Assembly: GCF_000813985.1 (NCBI RefSeq)
Contig: NZ_JWLJ01000009.1
Coordinates: 1-64,000 of the forward strand
From: Ruegeria sp. ANG-R
Lineage (GTDB): Bacteria > Pseudomonadota > Alphaproteobacteria > Rhodobacterales > Rhodobacteraceae
Reading direction: 5' to 3'
Length of the DNA stretch: 64,000 nt
Position numbers and translations under genes: made by a program. Each line of letters starts with the position of its first letter. Within the stretch, counting starts at the first letter, position 1. Positions 51,015-59,784 of the stretch are shown one piece after another. The notes under the pieces are model-generated. The model had not been told where the DNA came from. It did not search any database and was given only the letters and a program-made list of their open reading frames with translations.

Positions 51015-52046
51015 ATGCCCCCAAAGAAGCGAGCAACAATCAAGCAAGTGGCGGAACATGCCCATGTCTCGCCGATGACGGTTTCGAATTACGTCAACGG
51101 GCACTTCGATCTGCTCTCTGACAAGATGAAAGAACGGGTTTCCAAATCGATCAAGGAATTGAATTACCGTCGGAACTTCGGTGCGCATGTATTGCGGACG
51201 TCACAGCTTTGGTCGATCGGTCTTATCATAGTGGACCGGTCTGACGAATTTCTTGCTGACGGATACACCACACAGATTACGTCGGGGTTCAGCAACTATT
51301 TGAACAACAACGGATACTCGTTGCTCTTGCAGGGTGTGAAGCCCGAGGAGTTTGAGAATTCAAACATTGTCCGCAATCTTCAGACCGACGCGATTGGCGT
51401 GCTTTTCTCCGGAGATGATGCTGCGCGGCAGTCCCAGTTTGAACTCATCTGCGAGCTCAGCCAGCCTACCGTGTTGTTCCTTGAGGATTTCGAGAACTCC
51501 ACTCACAAGCTGTGTTCAATTAAGCAGGACGAAATTGCTGGCGGCAGCCAATTGGCCGGCGCGGTCCTGAAATACTCACCCAAGCATGTTGCAATCTTGA
51601 CGTCGGGCGAGAACGAATGGGCGGCTGTCAACAAACGCATCGCAGGAATGCGTCGCGCGTTGGACCAAGCCGGCGTAGTGGACAGGATTTTTACGGTTCC
51701 GTGTGGCGATACAAGCTTCGGGGATGTGAGTGTCTCTCTGGAACGGCACGTGCGTGATCACGGACTTCCCGATGCGGTAATGTGCATCAATGACTACATC
51801 GCGATGTCTGCAATTACGCTCCTGAAACGACGCGGGGTCGATGTCCCGGGTCGGACCTGCGTGACTGGGTTCAACGCATTTCAACTTCACCAGATGTCTG
51901 ATCCGACCATAACCACCATGCAGTCGCCTGCCTATGAAATGGGGCAGGCAGGAGCCAAAGCGCTGTTGGACTGTCTGGACAGCGACGGTTTCAGCGATAG
52001 GGTGATTACGTTTCCCGGAATCCTGGTGCAGGGCGAGTCTGCCTAA
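51015..52046 (+). CDS. LacI family transcriptional regulator
   Basis: This 343-residue protein starts with the LacI HTH (ATIKQVAEHAHVSPMTVSNYVNG, then the hinge helix region NYRRNFGAHVLRTSQ) and a periplasmic-binding-type effector domain (residues about 65-340, CINDYIAMSAITLLKRRGVDVPG). The ATG at 51015 is chosen because the HTH begins there; an upstream extension to 50835 is not conserved. A LacI-type operator lies 35 bp after its stop and another before 58600, making these the probable targets. Confidence 0.85.
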   Translation: MPPKKRATIKQVAEHAHVSPMTVSNYVNGHFDLLSDKMKERVSKSIKELNYRRNFGAHVLRTSQLWSIGLIIVDRSDEFLADGYTTQITSGFSNYLNNNGYSLLLQGVKPEEFENSNIVRNLQTDAIGVLFSGDDAARQSQFELICELSQPTVLFLEDFENSTHKLCSIKQDEIAGGSQLAGAVLKYSPKHVAILTSGENEWAAVNKRIAGMRRALDQAGVVDRIFTVPCGDTSFGDVSVSLERHVRDHGLPDAVMCINDYIAMSAITLLKRRGVDVPGRTCVTGFNAFQLHQMSDPTITTMQSPAYEMGQAGAKALLDCLDSDGFSDRVITFPGILVQGESA

Positions 52047-52080
52047 TAAATAGCTGGTCCAATTTGAACCTCCTCACAAC

Positions 52081-52099
52081 AATATTGTAACGTTATAAA
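52081..52099. promoter_or_regulatory. LacI-type operator aatattgtaacgttataaa (copy 1)
   Basis: The core TTGTAACGTTATAA is a near-palindrome around a central CG (AACGTT), as in many LacI-family operators. The same 19 bases occur at 58570-58588. This copy lies just after lacI and before the pseudogenised genes at 52180. Confidence 0.6.
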
Positions 52100-52179
52100 T
52101 GCAGTGAGTGACTACCCAGATGCCCGATACAATGGCGATTTCCTAGTTGCTAACTGAAGGCCCAGCTCTTCTGGGTTCT

Positions 52180-52665
52180 ACGAGCTTGCTTGCCAATTGC
52201 TTGGCGCTTAAGTCCGGTGATCTGGTTTTGCTGGTCGAGGAAGAATTCGGACCGGGATATTTTTGATAATCTCGCCCCAAGGATCGTGGCCGATGAGGCG
52301 CGCAATACGGGCGTTGAGGTGTTGATCATGAGCACGCCACGGGCAGCCGGGCCGGATTCGGTCGCAGCTGCGCTGAGAGCGGCGATGGAACATGTCGATC
52401 ATCCGATCTTTCTGAGCCGATTCACCATCGGGACAAATACGAACATCTACTCGCCCGAGGCTCATTTCCTGACCAGCCCTATCACTGCGACAATCAAATC
52501 AGGCCGTGTGGTCATACTGGATGGGCAAAGCGACGCAGTCAGAAAATTCAAAGCGCACAGAAAAATGGTTGCCGATCTGTTTGGGCTGATGAGATGTTTG
52601 TCCATTCCTGGCATCCGGGCCTGAACCCCGGCATCACGTATTTCGGCAAAGCGGCGGACGATCTG
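52180..52665 (+). pseudogene. Remnant resembling M29 aminopeptidase / NicX-type family
   Basis: Frame 1 gives LANCLALKSGDLVLLVEEEF up to a stop at 52264; after one extra T (run at 52260-52264) the sequence continues as DNLAPRIVADEARNTGVEVL, then TIKSGRVVILDGQSDAVRKF. After another shift near 52590 it reads FVHSWHPGLNPGITYFGKAA. The alternation of GD-LVLL, TIKSGR-V and HPGLNPGI fits the leucyl-aminopeptidase-like/2,5-dihydroxypyridine dioxygenase family. The start is missing and the end runs into an MttB-type sequence. Assignment is tentative. Confidence 0.4.
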
Positions 52666-53123
52666 GAGCGGGGGATTACTTCAAACACATCGGCGTACCT
52701 GCCTGGATCGGCGCCGGGTGCTCGGATTCCCATGACTTTGACGCTCAGGCTGCTGCCGAAGCCGGGTCCAACATGGCAATCGCCGCGATGGCGAGTACGC
52801 CATTTGTTCACAACCTGGGATACCTGTCCGGGGGAAGGACCGGTTCTCTGGAAATGCCGGCCCTATGCGATGAACTGGTGGGTTGGTCCAACCAGATGGC
52901 CGCGGGTTGCAAAGTGGACGCTGACAGTATTGCCGTTGATGTAATCACACGCGCGGCACGTGACAATTCTTACCTGACCGACCGGCACACTCAGGACAGA
53001 TACCTTACGGAAAACTGGTACCCAACTTTGCTGGAACGCTCGGATGCCGATGCGTGGATGGAACGGGGAAGCCCAGACCTCCGGAGCCGGATAAACGATC
53101 GGCTTGCGGACATACTCCGCTAG
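52665..53123 (+). pseudogene. Trimethylamine methyltransferase (MttB) family, C-terminal fragment
   Basis: From about 52665 the frame gives GVPAWIGAGCSDSHDFDAQA, then FVHNLGYLSGGRTGSLEMP, and DADSIAVDVITRAARDNSYL up to the stop at 53121-53123, ending with WYPTLLERSDADAWMERGS. This is the conserved C-terminal third of MttB-superfamily methyltransferases, which demethylate quaternary or tertiary amines to a corrinoid protein. About two thirds of the gene is lost, and the break is joined to the preceding remnant, as from a deletion. No pyrrolysine codon can be tested here. Confidence 0.6.
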
Positions 53124-53330
53124 GACGCATGTGGCGTTCACTGGGCGACCTGCCATCATATGAACCGGGCGTTTGACCCAAGTGTATTCCGGTTTCGGAA
53201 ACGATCTGAAATGAACCGGTCCGAAACCCTTTGCTGTAATGAGCGAAATTTCGCCCCATAGGAGCTACACAAATCGATCAATCCTGTGCCATGTTCGACC
53301 CAATTGACGACTAGGAACACGAGGGCAACG

Positions 53331-53981
53331 ATGGCGCGCACTGATAAGGTCGAAGACAAAGCTGTGCTGTCGCAGGACCCGCATAAAGTTACGGATAGCG
53401 GTGAGAAGAACCTCGAAACAGCGATTGGGCGAGAAATCAAGGCACTGCGCCTGCAGCAGGGGACAACCATTGCCGAGTTGTCTTCATTGACCGGATTGTC
53501 CATCAGCATGTTGTCAAAAATTGAAAACGGCGCAACCTCGGCGTCGCTGACAACACTTCAATTGCTGGCGAACGCGCTGAGCACCCCGATCACCTCATTC
53601 TTTCGCAGGTATGAGGAAACCCGTAACGCCGTGCATACCAAAGCGGGCGAAGGGGTCGAGACGGAGCGTGCAGGAACACGTGCCGGACATCAGTACAACC
53701 TGCTGGGGCATCTGGGCGCAAATGCCAGCGGCGTGGTGGTAGAGCCTTATCTGATCACTCTGACCGAGGAATCGGACAGGTTTCCTACGTTTCAGCACGA
53801 TGGGATCGAGATGCTCTATATGTTGGATGGTGAAGTGGATTACCGCCACGGCGACAGAATTTATGCGCTGAAACCGGGGGATACTCTGTTCTTCGACGCC
53901 GATGCACCGCACGGGCCTGAAGTTCTGGTGAAGCTTCCCGCCAAATATCTGTCGATCATTTCTTATCCGCAAACCAGCTGA
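53331..53981 (+). CDS. XRE family regulator with C-terminal cupin domain
   Basis: This 216-residue protein has an HTH (IGREIKALRLQQGTTIAELS, SISMLSKIENGATSASL) at residues 30-85 and a cupin (FQHDGIEMLYMLDGEVDYRHG, LKPGDTLFFDADAPHGPE) at 140-200. Such regulators often sense small metabolites and control amine or amino-acid genes. The ATG at 53331 follows GAGGGCAACG. It sits 136 bp before glxB on the same strand and is the probable local regulator of that cluster. Confidence 0.83.
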   Translation: MARTDKVEDKAVLSQDPHKVTDSGEKNLETAIGREIKALRLQQGTTIAELSSLTGLSISMLSKIENGATSASLTTLQLLANALSTPITSFFRRYEETRNAVHTKAGEGVETERAGTRAGHQYNLLGHLGANASGVVVEPYLITLTEESDRFPTFQHDGIEMLYMLDGEVDYRHGDRIYALKPGDTLFFDADAPHGPEVLVKLPAKYLSIISYPQTS

Positions 53982-54117
53982 TCGCCACACCTTCGATTTG
54001 TGCTCGTCATGATTGGCTTCCCGTATTTCCTCACATGAAAAATTATTTCTCACAGTTGTTTTTCAGCGGCTAGGCTGCTAGCGTTACTTTCGAAGAAATC
54101 TCGGAAGGCAAAAGCTG

Positions 54118-55014
54118 ATGTGTGGAATTGTCGGCCTGTTTCTCAAAGACAGGACACTGGAGCCCAGGCTGGGCGGGATGCTAACGGATATGCTGGTTAC
54201 GATGACCGACCGTGGCCCGGATAGCGCCGGGATTGCCATCTACGGAAAGGAATCGACCGGAAACGCCAAATTGACGGTCCAGTCGGACACGCCCGACAAA
54301 GATTTTGCAGCGCTGGCCGCGGAACTTGGTGCTGCAATCGGAGCCAACGTGACGCTGCGCGCCAACGACACTCATGCCGTGCTTGAACTGGATAGCGCCA
54401 AGGTTGAACAGGCACGTCGGGCGGTGCGTGAGTTGCGGCCGGGTATGCGGGTCATGTCAGACGGAGCGGCGATAGAAATTTACAAAGAGGTCGGCCTGCC
54501 AAAGGATGTGGCTGAACGGTTCAGCCTGTCGGGCATGGCAGGAAGTCACGGCATTGGTCATACGCGCATGGCGACCGAATCCGCGGTGACTACCGAGGGT
54601 GCACACCCATTCAACACCGGTTCAGATCAATGCCTGGTGCATAACGGATCGTTGTCGAACCACAACGCGCTGCGCCGCAAACTCAAGCGCGAAGGTGTCC
54701 GGGTCGAGTCGATGAACGACACCGAGGTCGGCGCGGCCTACCTGACCTGGAGGATGCAAAGAGGTGCAACGCTGGGTGAGGCGCTGGAAAGCAGCCTTGA
54801 GGACCTTGACGGGTTCTTTACCTTTGTCGTTGGGACCAGAGACGGGTTCGGTGTGGTCCGCGACCCCATCGCCTGCAAACCGGCAGTTATGGCCGAGACA
54901 GACAAATACGTGGCTTTTGGCAGCGAGTATCGGGCGTTGGTAAATCTGCCGGGGATCGACGAGGCCAGAGTCTGGGAGCCCGAGCCAGCAACCGTTTACT
55001 TCTGGAGCCACTGA
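54118..55014 (+). CDS. glxB: Class II glutamine amidotransferase (GlxB / N-methylglutamate synthase subunit A type)
   Basis: This 298-residue Ntn hydrolase begins MCGIVGLF, leaving Cys2 as the nucleophile after Met removal. Other glutamine-site motifs are GHTRMATESAVTTEGAHPF and LVHNGSLSNHNALRRKL. It would release ammonia from glutamine (or methylamine from gamma-glutamylmethylamide) for the FMN synthase subunit. It is the first of a three-gene set (amidotransferase, GXGXG, FMN synthase) corresponding to glxBCD or mgsABC. Confidence 0.83.
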   Translation: MCGIVGLFLKDRTLEPRLGGMLTDMLVTMTDRGPDSAGIAIYGKESTGNAKLTVQSDTPDKDFAALAAELGAAIGANVTLRANDTHAVLELDSAKVEQARRAVRELRPGMRVMSDGAAIEIYKEVGLPKDVAERFSLSGMAGSHGIGHTRMATESAVTTEGAHPFNTGSDQCLVHNGSLSNHNALRRKLKREGVRVESMNDTEVGAAYLTWRMQRGATLGEALESSLEDLDGFFTFVVGTRDGFGVVRDPIACKPAVMAETDKYVAFGSEYRALVNLPGIDEARVWEPEPATVYFWSH

Positions 55015-55015
55015 A

Positions 55016-55699
55016 ATGCAGATATATGATGTTGCAGAAAATGGTCTGCGCGGGCTCAACGCGACTCTGCAGGCGCAAGGCAAAGAGACCAACCAGACCA
55101 ACTGGGTCGTGCAAAACCCCAAGGGCAGCCATGCCATCGCGGTGGGTTTGGACGCGCCGATAGACGTCACCGTCAAAGGATCGACGGGATATTATTGCGC
55201 CGGGATGAACCAGCAGGCGATTGTCCGGGTCGAAGGCTCGGTCGGTCCGGGCGTGGCAGAGAACATGCTGTCCGGCACTGTGATCGTAGAAGGCGACGCC
55301 AGCCAATATGCAGGCGCGACCGGACATGGCGGCTTGCTGGTGATCAAGGGCAACGCCAGTTCGCGGTGCGGAATTTCCATGAAAGGGATCGATATCGTCG
55401 TGCATGGCAATATCGGCCACATGTCCGCCTTCATGGCGCAGGCGGGCAATCTGGTTGTGTGCGGCGATGCGGGCGACGCGCTTGGGGATTCACTCTACGA
55501 AGCATGTTTGTTCGTTCGCGGGTCGGTCAAAAGCCTTGGTTCGGACTGTATCGAGAAAGAGATGCGGCCCGAGCATCTCGAGCTATTGAAAGATCTCCTG
55601 GAACGCGCTGGCAGCGATGCGAAGCCGGAGGAGTTCAGACGATACGGATCGGCCCGGCAGCTTTACAACTTCGACATCGACAATGCCGCCGCTTACTGA
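55016..55699 (+). CDS. glxC: GXGXG-domain glutamate-synthase-like protein (GlxC / MgsB type)
   Basis: This 227-residue protein is built of GXGXG beta-helix repeats (GSTGYYCAGMNQQAIVRVEG, GDASQYAGATGHGGLLVIKG, GNIGHMSAFMAQAGNLVVCG). It corresponds to the C-terminal domain of large glutamate synthase, here a separate subunit. It starts one base after glxB and has a structural role in the complex. Confidence 0.84.
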   Translation: MQIYDVAENGLRGLNATLQAQGKETNQTNWVVQNPKGSHAIAVGLDAPIDVTVKGSTGYYCAGMNQQAIVRVEGSVGPGVAENMLSGTVIVEGDASQYAGATGHGGLLVIKGNASSRCGISMKGIDIVVHGNIGHMSAFMAQAGNLVVCGDAGDALGDSLYEACLFVRGSVKSLGSDCIEKEMRPEHLELLKDLLERAGSDAKPEEFRRYGSARQLYNFDIDNAAAY

Positions 55700-55710
55700 G
55701 GATGAAGCGT

Positions 55711-57048
55711 ATGAAAGATACGGATACAACGATCCCCCAAACCCGGCCGATCCAGTCGGCGACATTCACAAACGAAATCAACTCGGAAATCCGCCGTGCT
55801 GCTGCGACCGGAATCTACGATATCCGGGGTGGTGGCGCCAAGCGTCGGGTGCCGCATTTCGATGACCTTCTGTTCCTCGGCGCATCGGTCAGCCGATACC
55901 CGCTGGAAGGTTACCGCGAACGGTGCAGCACATCAGTTACGTTGGGAACGCGCTTTGCAAAAAAACCGATTGAACTGGACATCCCGGTCACCATCGCGGG
56001 AATGAGCTTTGGCGCACTATCCGGTCCCGCAAAAGAGGCGCTGGGTCGGGGCGCGTCGATGGCAGGGACGTCGACCACCACCGGTGATGGCGGCATGACC
56101 CCCGAAGAACGTGGGCACTCCTCCAAGCTGGTTTATCAGTACTTGCCGTCCCGCTACGGCATGAATCCCAACGACCTGCGCAAGGCGGATGCTATTGAAA
56201 TCGTTGTCGGTCAGGGGGCGAAACCGGGTGGTGGGGGTATGTTGCTGGGCCAGAAAATCAGCGACCGGGTAGCCGAAATGCGAACGCTGCCAAAGGGCAT
56301 CGACCAGCGCTCGGCCTGCCGGCACCCGGATTGGACCGGGCCCGACGATCTGGAGATCAAGATTCTCGAACTGCGGGAGATCACCGGTTGGCAGGTGCCG
56401 ATCTACGTCAAGGTAGGTGCGACCCGACCCTATTATGACACTGCTCTGGCCGTGAAAGCCGGGGCCGATGTGGTGGTAATGGATGGAATGCAAGGCGGAA
56501 CAGCTGCCACGCAGGATGTATTCATCGAACATGTCGGCATTCCGACACTTGCCTGTATCCGCCCTGCGGTTCAGGCGCTGCAGGACCTTGGTGTACATCG
56601 CGAAGTGCAACTTGTTATCTCTGGCGGTATTCGCACCGGTGCCGACGTGGCAAAGGCGCTGGCGCTGGGGGCGGATGCGGTGGCGATCGGCACGGCTGCA
56701 CTGATTGCCCTGGGTGACAATGACCCGAAATGGGAGGCCGAGTATCAGAAGCTGGGCTCGACCACCGGCGCCTATGACGACTGGCATGAAGGGCAGGACC
56801 CGGCGGGCATTACCACTCAGGACCCCGAGCTGGCGGCCCGGCTTGATCCGGTCGAGGCCGGGCGCCGCTTGCGCAACTATCTGAAGGTGATGACACTTGA
56901 GGCGCAGACGATTGCACGGGCGTGCGGACACAACCACCTGCATAACCTGGAGCCCGAGGATTTGTGCGCCTTGACGATGGAGGCCGCGGCAATGGCCAAG
57001 GTGCCGCTGGCGGGGACCGATTGGTACCCGGGAAAAGCCGGGTTCTGA
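55711..57048 (+). CDS. glxD: FMN-binding glutamate synthase family protein (GlxD / MgsC type)
   Basis: This 445-residue protein carries the synthase domain: PVTIAGMSFGALSGPAKEALG, VGQGAKPGGGGMLLGQKIS, IYVKVGATRPYYDTALAVKAGADVVV-type barrel strands and SGGIRTGADVAKALALGADAV for FMN binding. A Cys-rich region (ARACGHNHLHNLEPEDLC) may hold an Fe-S cluster. With the two preceding subunits it would make glutamate or N-methylglutamate. I chose the ATG at 55711 (TGAGGATGAAGCGT upstream); 55702 is an alternative. Confidence 0.83.
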   Translation: MKDTDTTIPQTRPIQSATFTNEINSEIRRAAATGIYDIRGGGAKRRVPHFDDLLFLGASVSRYPLEGYRERCSTSVTLGTRFAKKPIELDIPVTIAGMSFGALSGPAKEALGRGASMAGTSTTTGDGGMTPEERGHSSKLVYQYLPSRYGMNPNDLRKADAIEIVVGQGAKPGGGGMLLGQKISDRVAEMRTLPKGIDQRSACRHPDWTGPDDLEIKILELREITGWQVPIYVKVGATRPYYDTALAVKAGADVVVMDGMQGGTAATQDVFIEHVGIPTLACIRPAVQALQDLGVHREVQLVISGGIRTGADVAKALALGADAVAIGTAALIALGDNDPKWEAEYQKLGSTTGAYDDWHEGQDPAGITTQDPELAARLDPVEAGRRLRNYLKVMTLEAQTIARACGHNHLHNLEPEDLCALTMEAAAMAKVPLAGTDWYPGKAGF

Positions 57049-57063
57049 AATGACAAACGACAT

Positions 57064-57091
57064 AAGGCGCGGCCCAGCAGGGCGGCGCCTT
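57064..57091 (+). other. Hairpin between glxD and glnT
   Basis: AAGGCGC (57064-57070) pairs with GCGCCTT (57085-57091) over a 14-nt loop, followed by TCTTCTG. It could attenuate read-through so that the synthase subunits and the ligase are made in different amounts. Confidence 0.4.
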
Positions 57092-57132
57092 TCTTCTGTG
57101 GGATGACATCAACAGGGAAAGGAGAGCCGACC

Positions 57133-58461
57133 ATGACGACAGATCTGGCTGCTTTCGCCAAGGAAAATGGCGTCAAATATTTCATGATCTCGTTCACCGA
57201 CCTGTTTGGTGGGCAACGGGCCAAACTGGTGCCGGCACAGGCGATCGCGGATATGCAAGAGGAAGGTGCAGGTTTCGCGGGTTTTGCGACCTATCTAGAT
57301 ATGACTCCGGCGCATCCTGACATGCTGGCGGTGCCGGACCCGTCCTCGGTCATCCAACTGCCCTGGAAGCCCGAGGTTGCCTGGGTTGCTGCGAATTGCG
57401 TGATGGAAGATCAGGACGTGGCTCAGGCTCCGCGTAACGTCCTGCGTCGGCTGATCGGTGAGGGTGCGTCTGATGGCCTGCACGTCAAAACCGGAATTGA
57501 GGCCGAGTTCTTTCTGTTGACGCCCGATGGCGAACAGATCAGCGACCCGTTCGATACCGCCGAGAAACCCTGTTACGATCAGCAGGCGGTAATGCGGCGC
57601 TATGATGTCGTACGAGAGATTTGCGACTATATGCTGGAACTGGGTTGGGGGCCGTACCAGAACGACCACGAAGACGCCAATGGCCAGTTCGAGATGAACT
57701 GGGAATATGACGATGCCCTACGCACCGCCGACAAGCATTCCTTCTTCAAGTTCATGACCAAATCGGTGGCCGAAAAGCACGGCTTCCGTGCGACATTCAT
57801 GCCGAAACCGGTCGAAGGACTGACCGGAAATGGCTGCCATGCCCATATCTCGGTCTGGGACGCACCCGGCGCCGATGCCGGGATCAATGTCTTTGCCGGT
57901 GACGGCGATGGCCCAACGGGCGAGGTTGGCTTGGGTGAGAAGGGTAAGCACTTTCTTGGCGGTATCATGAGACATGCCATCGCCATGGCGGCTATCACAA
58001 ACCCCACTGTGAATTCCTATAAGCGGATCAATGCTCCCCGCACGATGTCCGGTGCGACCTGGGCGCCGAACACCGTAACATGGACGGGTAACAACCGTAC
58101 CCACATGGTGCGTGTCCCTGGGCCGGGCAGGTTTGAATTGCGTCTGGCGGACGGTGCGACAAACCCCTATCTGCTGCAGGCCGTGATCATCGCGGCTGGC
58201 CTGTCCGGTATCCGATCACAAGCCGATCCAGGGCCACGCTACGATATCGACATGTATGCCGAGGGTCACACGCTGACCGATGCCCCGAAACTGCCGCTGA
58301 ACATGTTGGACGCCCTGCGTGAATTTGATCGGGACGGTGAGTTGAAAGCGGCGATGGGTGAAGAGTTCTCGGCAGCGTATCTGAAGATGAAGCATCAGGA
58401 GTGGAATTCCTTCGTCAGCCATTTCTCGCGCTGGGAAAAGAAGCATACGTTGGATATCTGA
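57133..58461 (+). CDS. glnT: Type III glutamine synthetase-like ligase (GlnT / gamma-glutamylmethylamide synthetase GmaS)
   Basis: This 442-residue glutamine-synthetase-fold protein has KTGIEAEFFLLT (metal Glu), NDHEDANGQFEMNWEYDD, GNGCHAHISVW (ATP/metal His) and NRTHMVRVPGPGRFELRLADG (Arg residues for glutamate and phosphate). Members of this group next to glxBCD/mgsABC ligate glutamate to ammonia or methylamine. The methylamine-specific GmaS is a strong alternative to GlnT in roseobacters. ATG at 57133 follows AAAGGAGAGCC. No N-methylglutamate dehydrogenase genes follow. Confidence 0.83.
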   Translation: MTTDLAAFAKENGVKYFMISFTDLFGGQRAKLVPAQAIADMQEEGAGFAGFATYLDMTPAHPDMLAVPDPSSVIQLPWKPEVAWVAANCVMEDQDVAQAPRNVLRRLIGEGASDGLHVKTGIEAEFFLLTPDGEQISDPFDTAEKPCYDQQAVMRRYDVVREICDYMLELGWGPYQNDHEDANGQFEMNWEYDDALRTADKHSFFKFMTKSVAEKHGFRATFMPKPVEGLTGNGCHAHISVWDAPGADAGINVFAGDGDGPTGEVGLGEKGKHFLGGIMRHAIAMAAITNPTVNSYKRINAPRTMSGATWAPNTVTWTGNNRTHMVRVPGPGRFELRLADGATNPYLLQAVIIAAGLSGIRSQADPGPRYDIDMYAEGHTLTDAPKLPLNMLDALREFDRDGELKAAMGEEFSAAYLKMKHQEWNSFVSHFSRWEKKHTLDI

Positions 58462-58532
58462 CCGGATCGACGGAGTGGCTGGCATTTTCCGCAGACACGT
58501 CGCCAACCGTGCCGCAATCAGACCTTAAATGT

Positions 58533-58564
58533 CGCCGGAGTGTTCGTCACGCTCCGGCGTTTGT
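58533..58564 (+). terminator. Terminator after glnT
   Basis: CGCCGGAG (58533-58540) and CTCCGGCG (58552-58559) form an 8-bp GC stem with an 11-nt loop, followed by TTTG. It ends the regulator-downstream glx/glnT operon. Confidence 0.65.
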
Positions 58565-58569
58565 GGTTG

Positions 58570-58588
58570 AATATTGTAACGTTATAAA
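58570..58588. promoter_or_regulatory. LacI-type operator aatattgtaacgttataaa (copy 2)
   Basis: Identical over 19 bases to the site at 52081-52099 behind lacI. It ends 11 bases before the GTG start at 58600, where a bound repressor would block transcription or initiation of the nitronate-monooxygenase-like gene. Confidence 0.6.
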
Positions 58589-58599
58589 AGAGATGAAGA

Positions 58600-59463
58600 G
58601 TGATCGATACCCGATTCACCCGTCAATTTGGGCTAACATGCCCAGTGATGCTTGCCCCTATGCCAGGTATGGCTGATGGGCTGTTGGCTTCGGCTGTCGC
58701 GCAAGCGGGTGGCCTGGGTATGATCGGGGTTGGTCAGCGAGACGCCGGGTGGATCGCGGCTCAGTTTGGAGCCGCAGGGCGTGAAAAAGTCGGCTGCGGA
58801 TTCCTGACATCTCACCTGGCGCAATCGCCAGAGTTGCTGGATTTGGCATTGTCTCGGCAGCCGCGTGCGATTTTCCTGACTCACGGCGACCCTCGCCCTT
58901 TTGCCCCTCGGATCGCGCAGGCGCAGATTCCGTTGATCTGTCAGGTGCAGAGCCTGGAGGGTGCGGCCTTGGCGGTCGATGCCGGGGCCGATGTCATCGT
59001 GGCACAGGGCGGTTCGGCAACCGGCCCTACAGGCGTGCGCACAACGCTTGCCCTGTTGCCGGAAGTGGCCGATTTCCTGCACCGCGAGGCACACGACACC
59101 GTTTTGCTGGCCGCCGGAGGCATTGCGGATTCCCGAGGGCTGGCAGCCTGTCTGGTAATGGGTGCTGATGGTGTTGTGATTGGGACCCGCCTGTGGGCCA
59201 GTGTCGAAGGACGGGTGTCCGATACACAGATGCAACAGGCTTTGCGGGCAACAGGCGATGATACGATCCAGACCCTGCAATCGGATACGGGCTGCTCTGA
59301 GCCTATAGCGACCCGATATTTGGCGAATACCCGCAGCACGTGCCCGGCGGGTGAAGGTATCGGGCTGATCCGGGACTTCCCGCCCGTCGCCGACATTCTC
59401 AATACCCTCACGGACAGGGCGGGCCGGTTGATGATTCACGCACAGCGCAAAGTGATCCCGTAA
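58600..59463 (+). CDS. Nitronate monooxygenase-like FMN protein (2-nitropropane dioxygenase family)
   Basis: This 287-residue TIM-barrel flavoprotein has LAPMPGMADGLLASAVAQAGGLGMIG at the N-terminus, VDAGADVIVAQGG (120s-130s) and LLAAGGIADSRGLAACLVMGADGVVIGTRL for FMN phosphate binding. The family's catalytic His segment (AQGxEAGGHxG) is here AQGGSATGPTG, with no His, so nitronate oxidation is doubtful. It is also shorter than the usual 320-350 residues. The GTG at 58600 is the only suitable start. Confidence 0.75.
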   Translation: MIDTRFTRQFGLTCPVMLAPMPGMADGLLASAVAQAGGLGMIGVGQRDAGWIAAQFGAAGREKVGCGFLTSHLAQSPELLDLALSRQPRAIFLTHGDPRPFAPRIAQAQIPLICQVQSLEGAALAVDAGADVIVAQGGSATGPTGVRTTLALLPEVADFLHREAHDTVLLAAGGIADSRGLAACLVMGADGVVIGTRLWASVEGRVSDTQMQQALRATGDDTIQTLQSDTGCSEPIATRYLANTRSTCPAGEGIGLIRDFPPVADILNTLTDRAGRLMIHAQRKVIP

Positions 59464-59784
59464 GGCGGTTGAGCCTTACATATCTCTGACCCCGAGCGGA
59501 TTCGGGTTTCGCAGATGCAAGCGAGGCGCGCTGTTTGATTCGAAGAAGACTGCCCGAGGTCTGGCGGTTCCCGCAGAGTTGCGCCGAAAGGTTACGAAAA
59601 CATCACATTACTCCCGGATATATGAGATATACTCTACGAATATAGCCAGTTTGTGTGATGGATTCGAAAAAATTTCTAGACAGGATGCGTATTACGCAGT
59701 TCACTGATGCTTAGACGCGTCGAAAGCAGATCGGTGACCTCCCTGCGGCGGCGGTCGCGCAATCTAATGTCAGGAACTTGAACG
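59464..59784. other. Intergenic region before the Rieske gene
   Basis: Holds a small hairpin CCCGA-N6-TCGGG (59491-59506) followed by TTT, a possible terminator of the 58600 gene, and AT-rich sequence around 59617-59650 likely to contain the promoter of the next operon. No gene seen. Confidence 0.45.
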
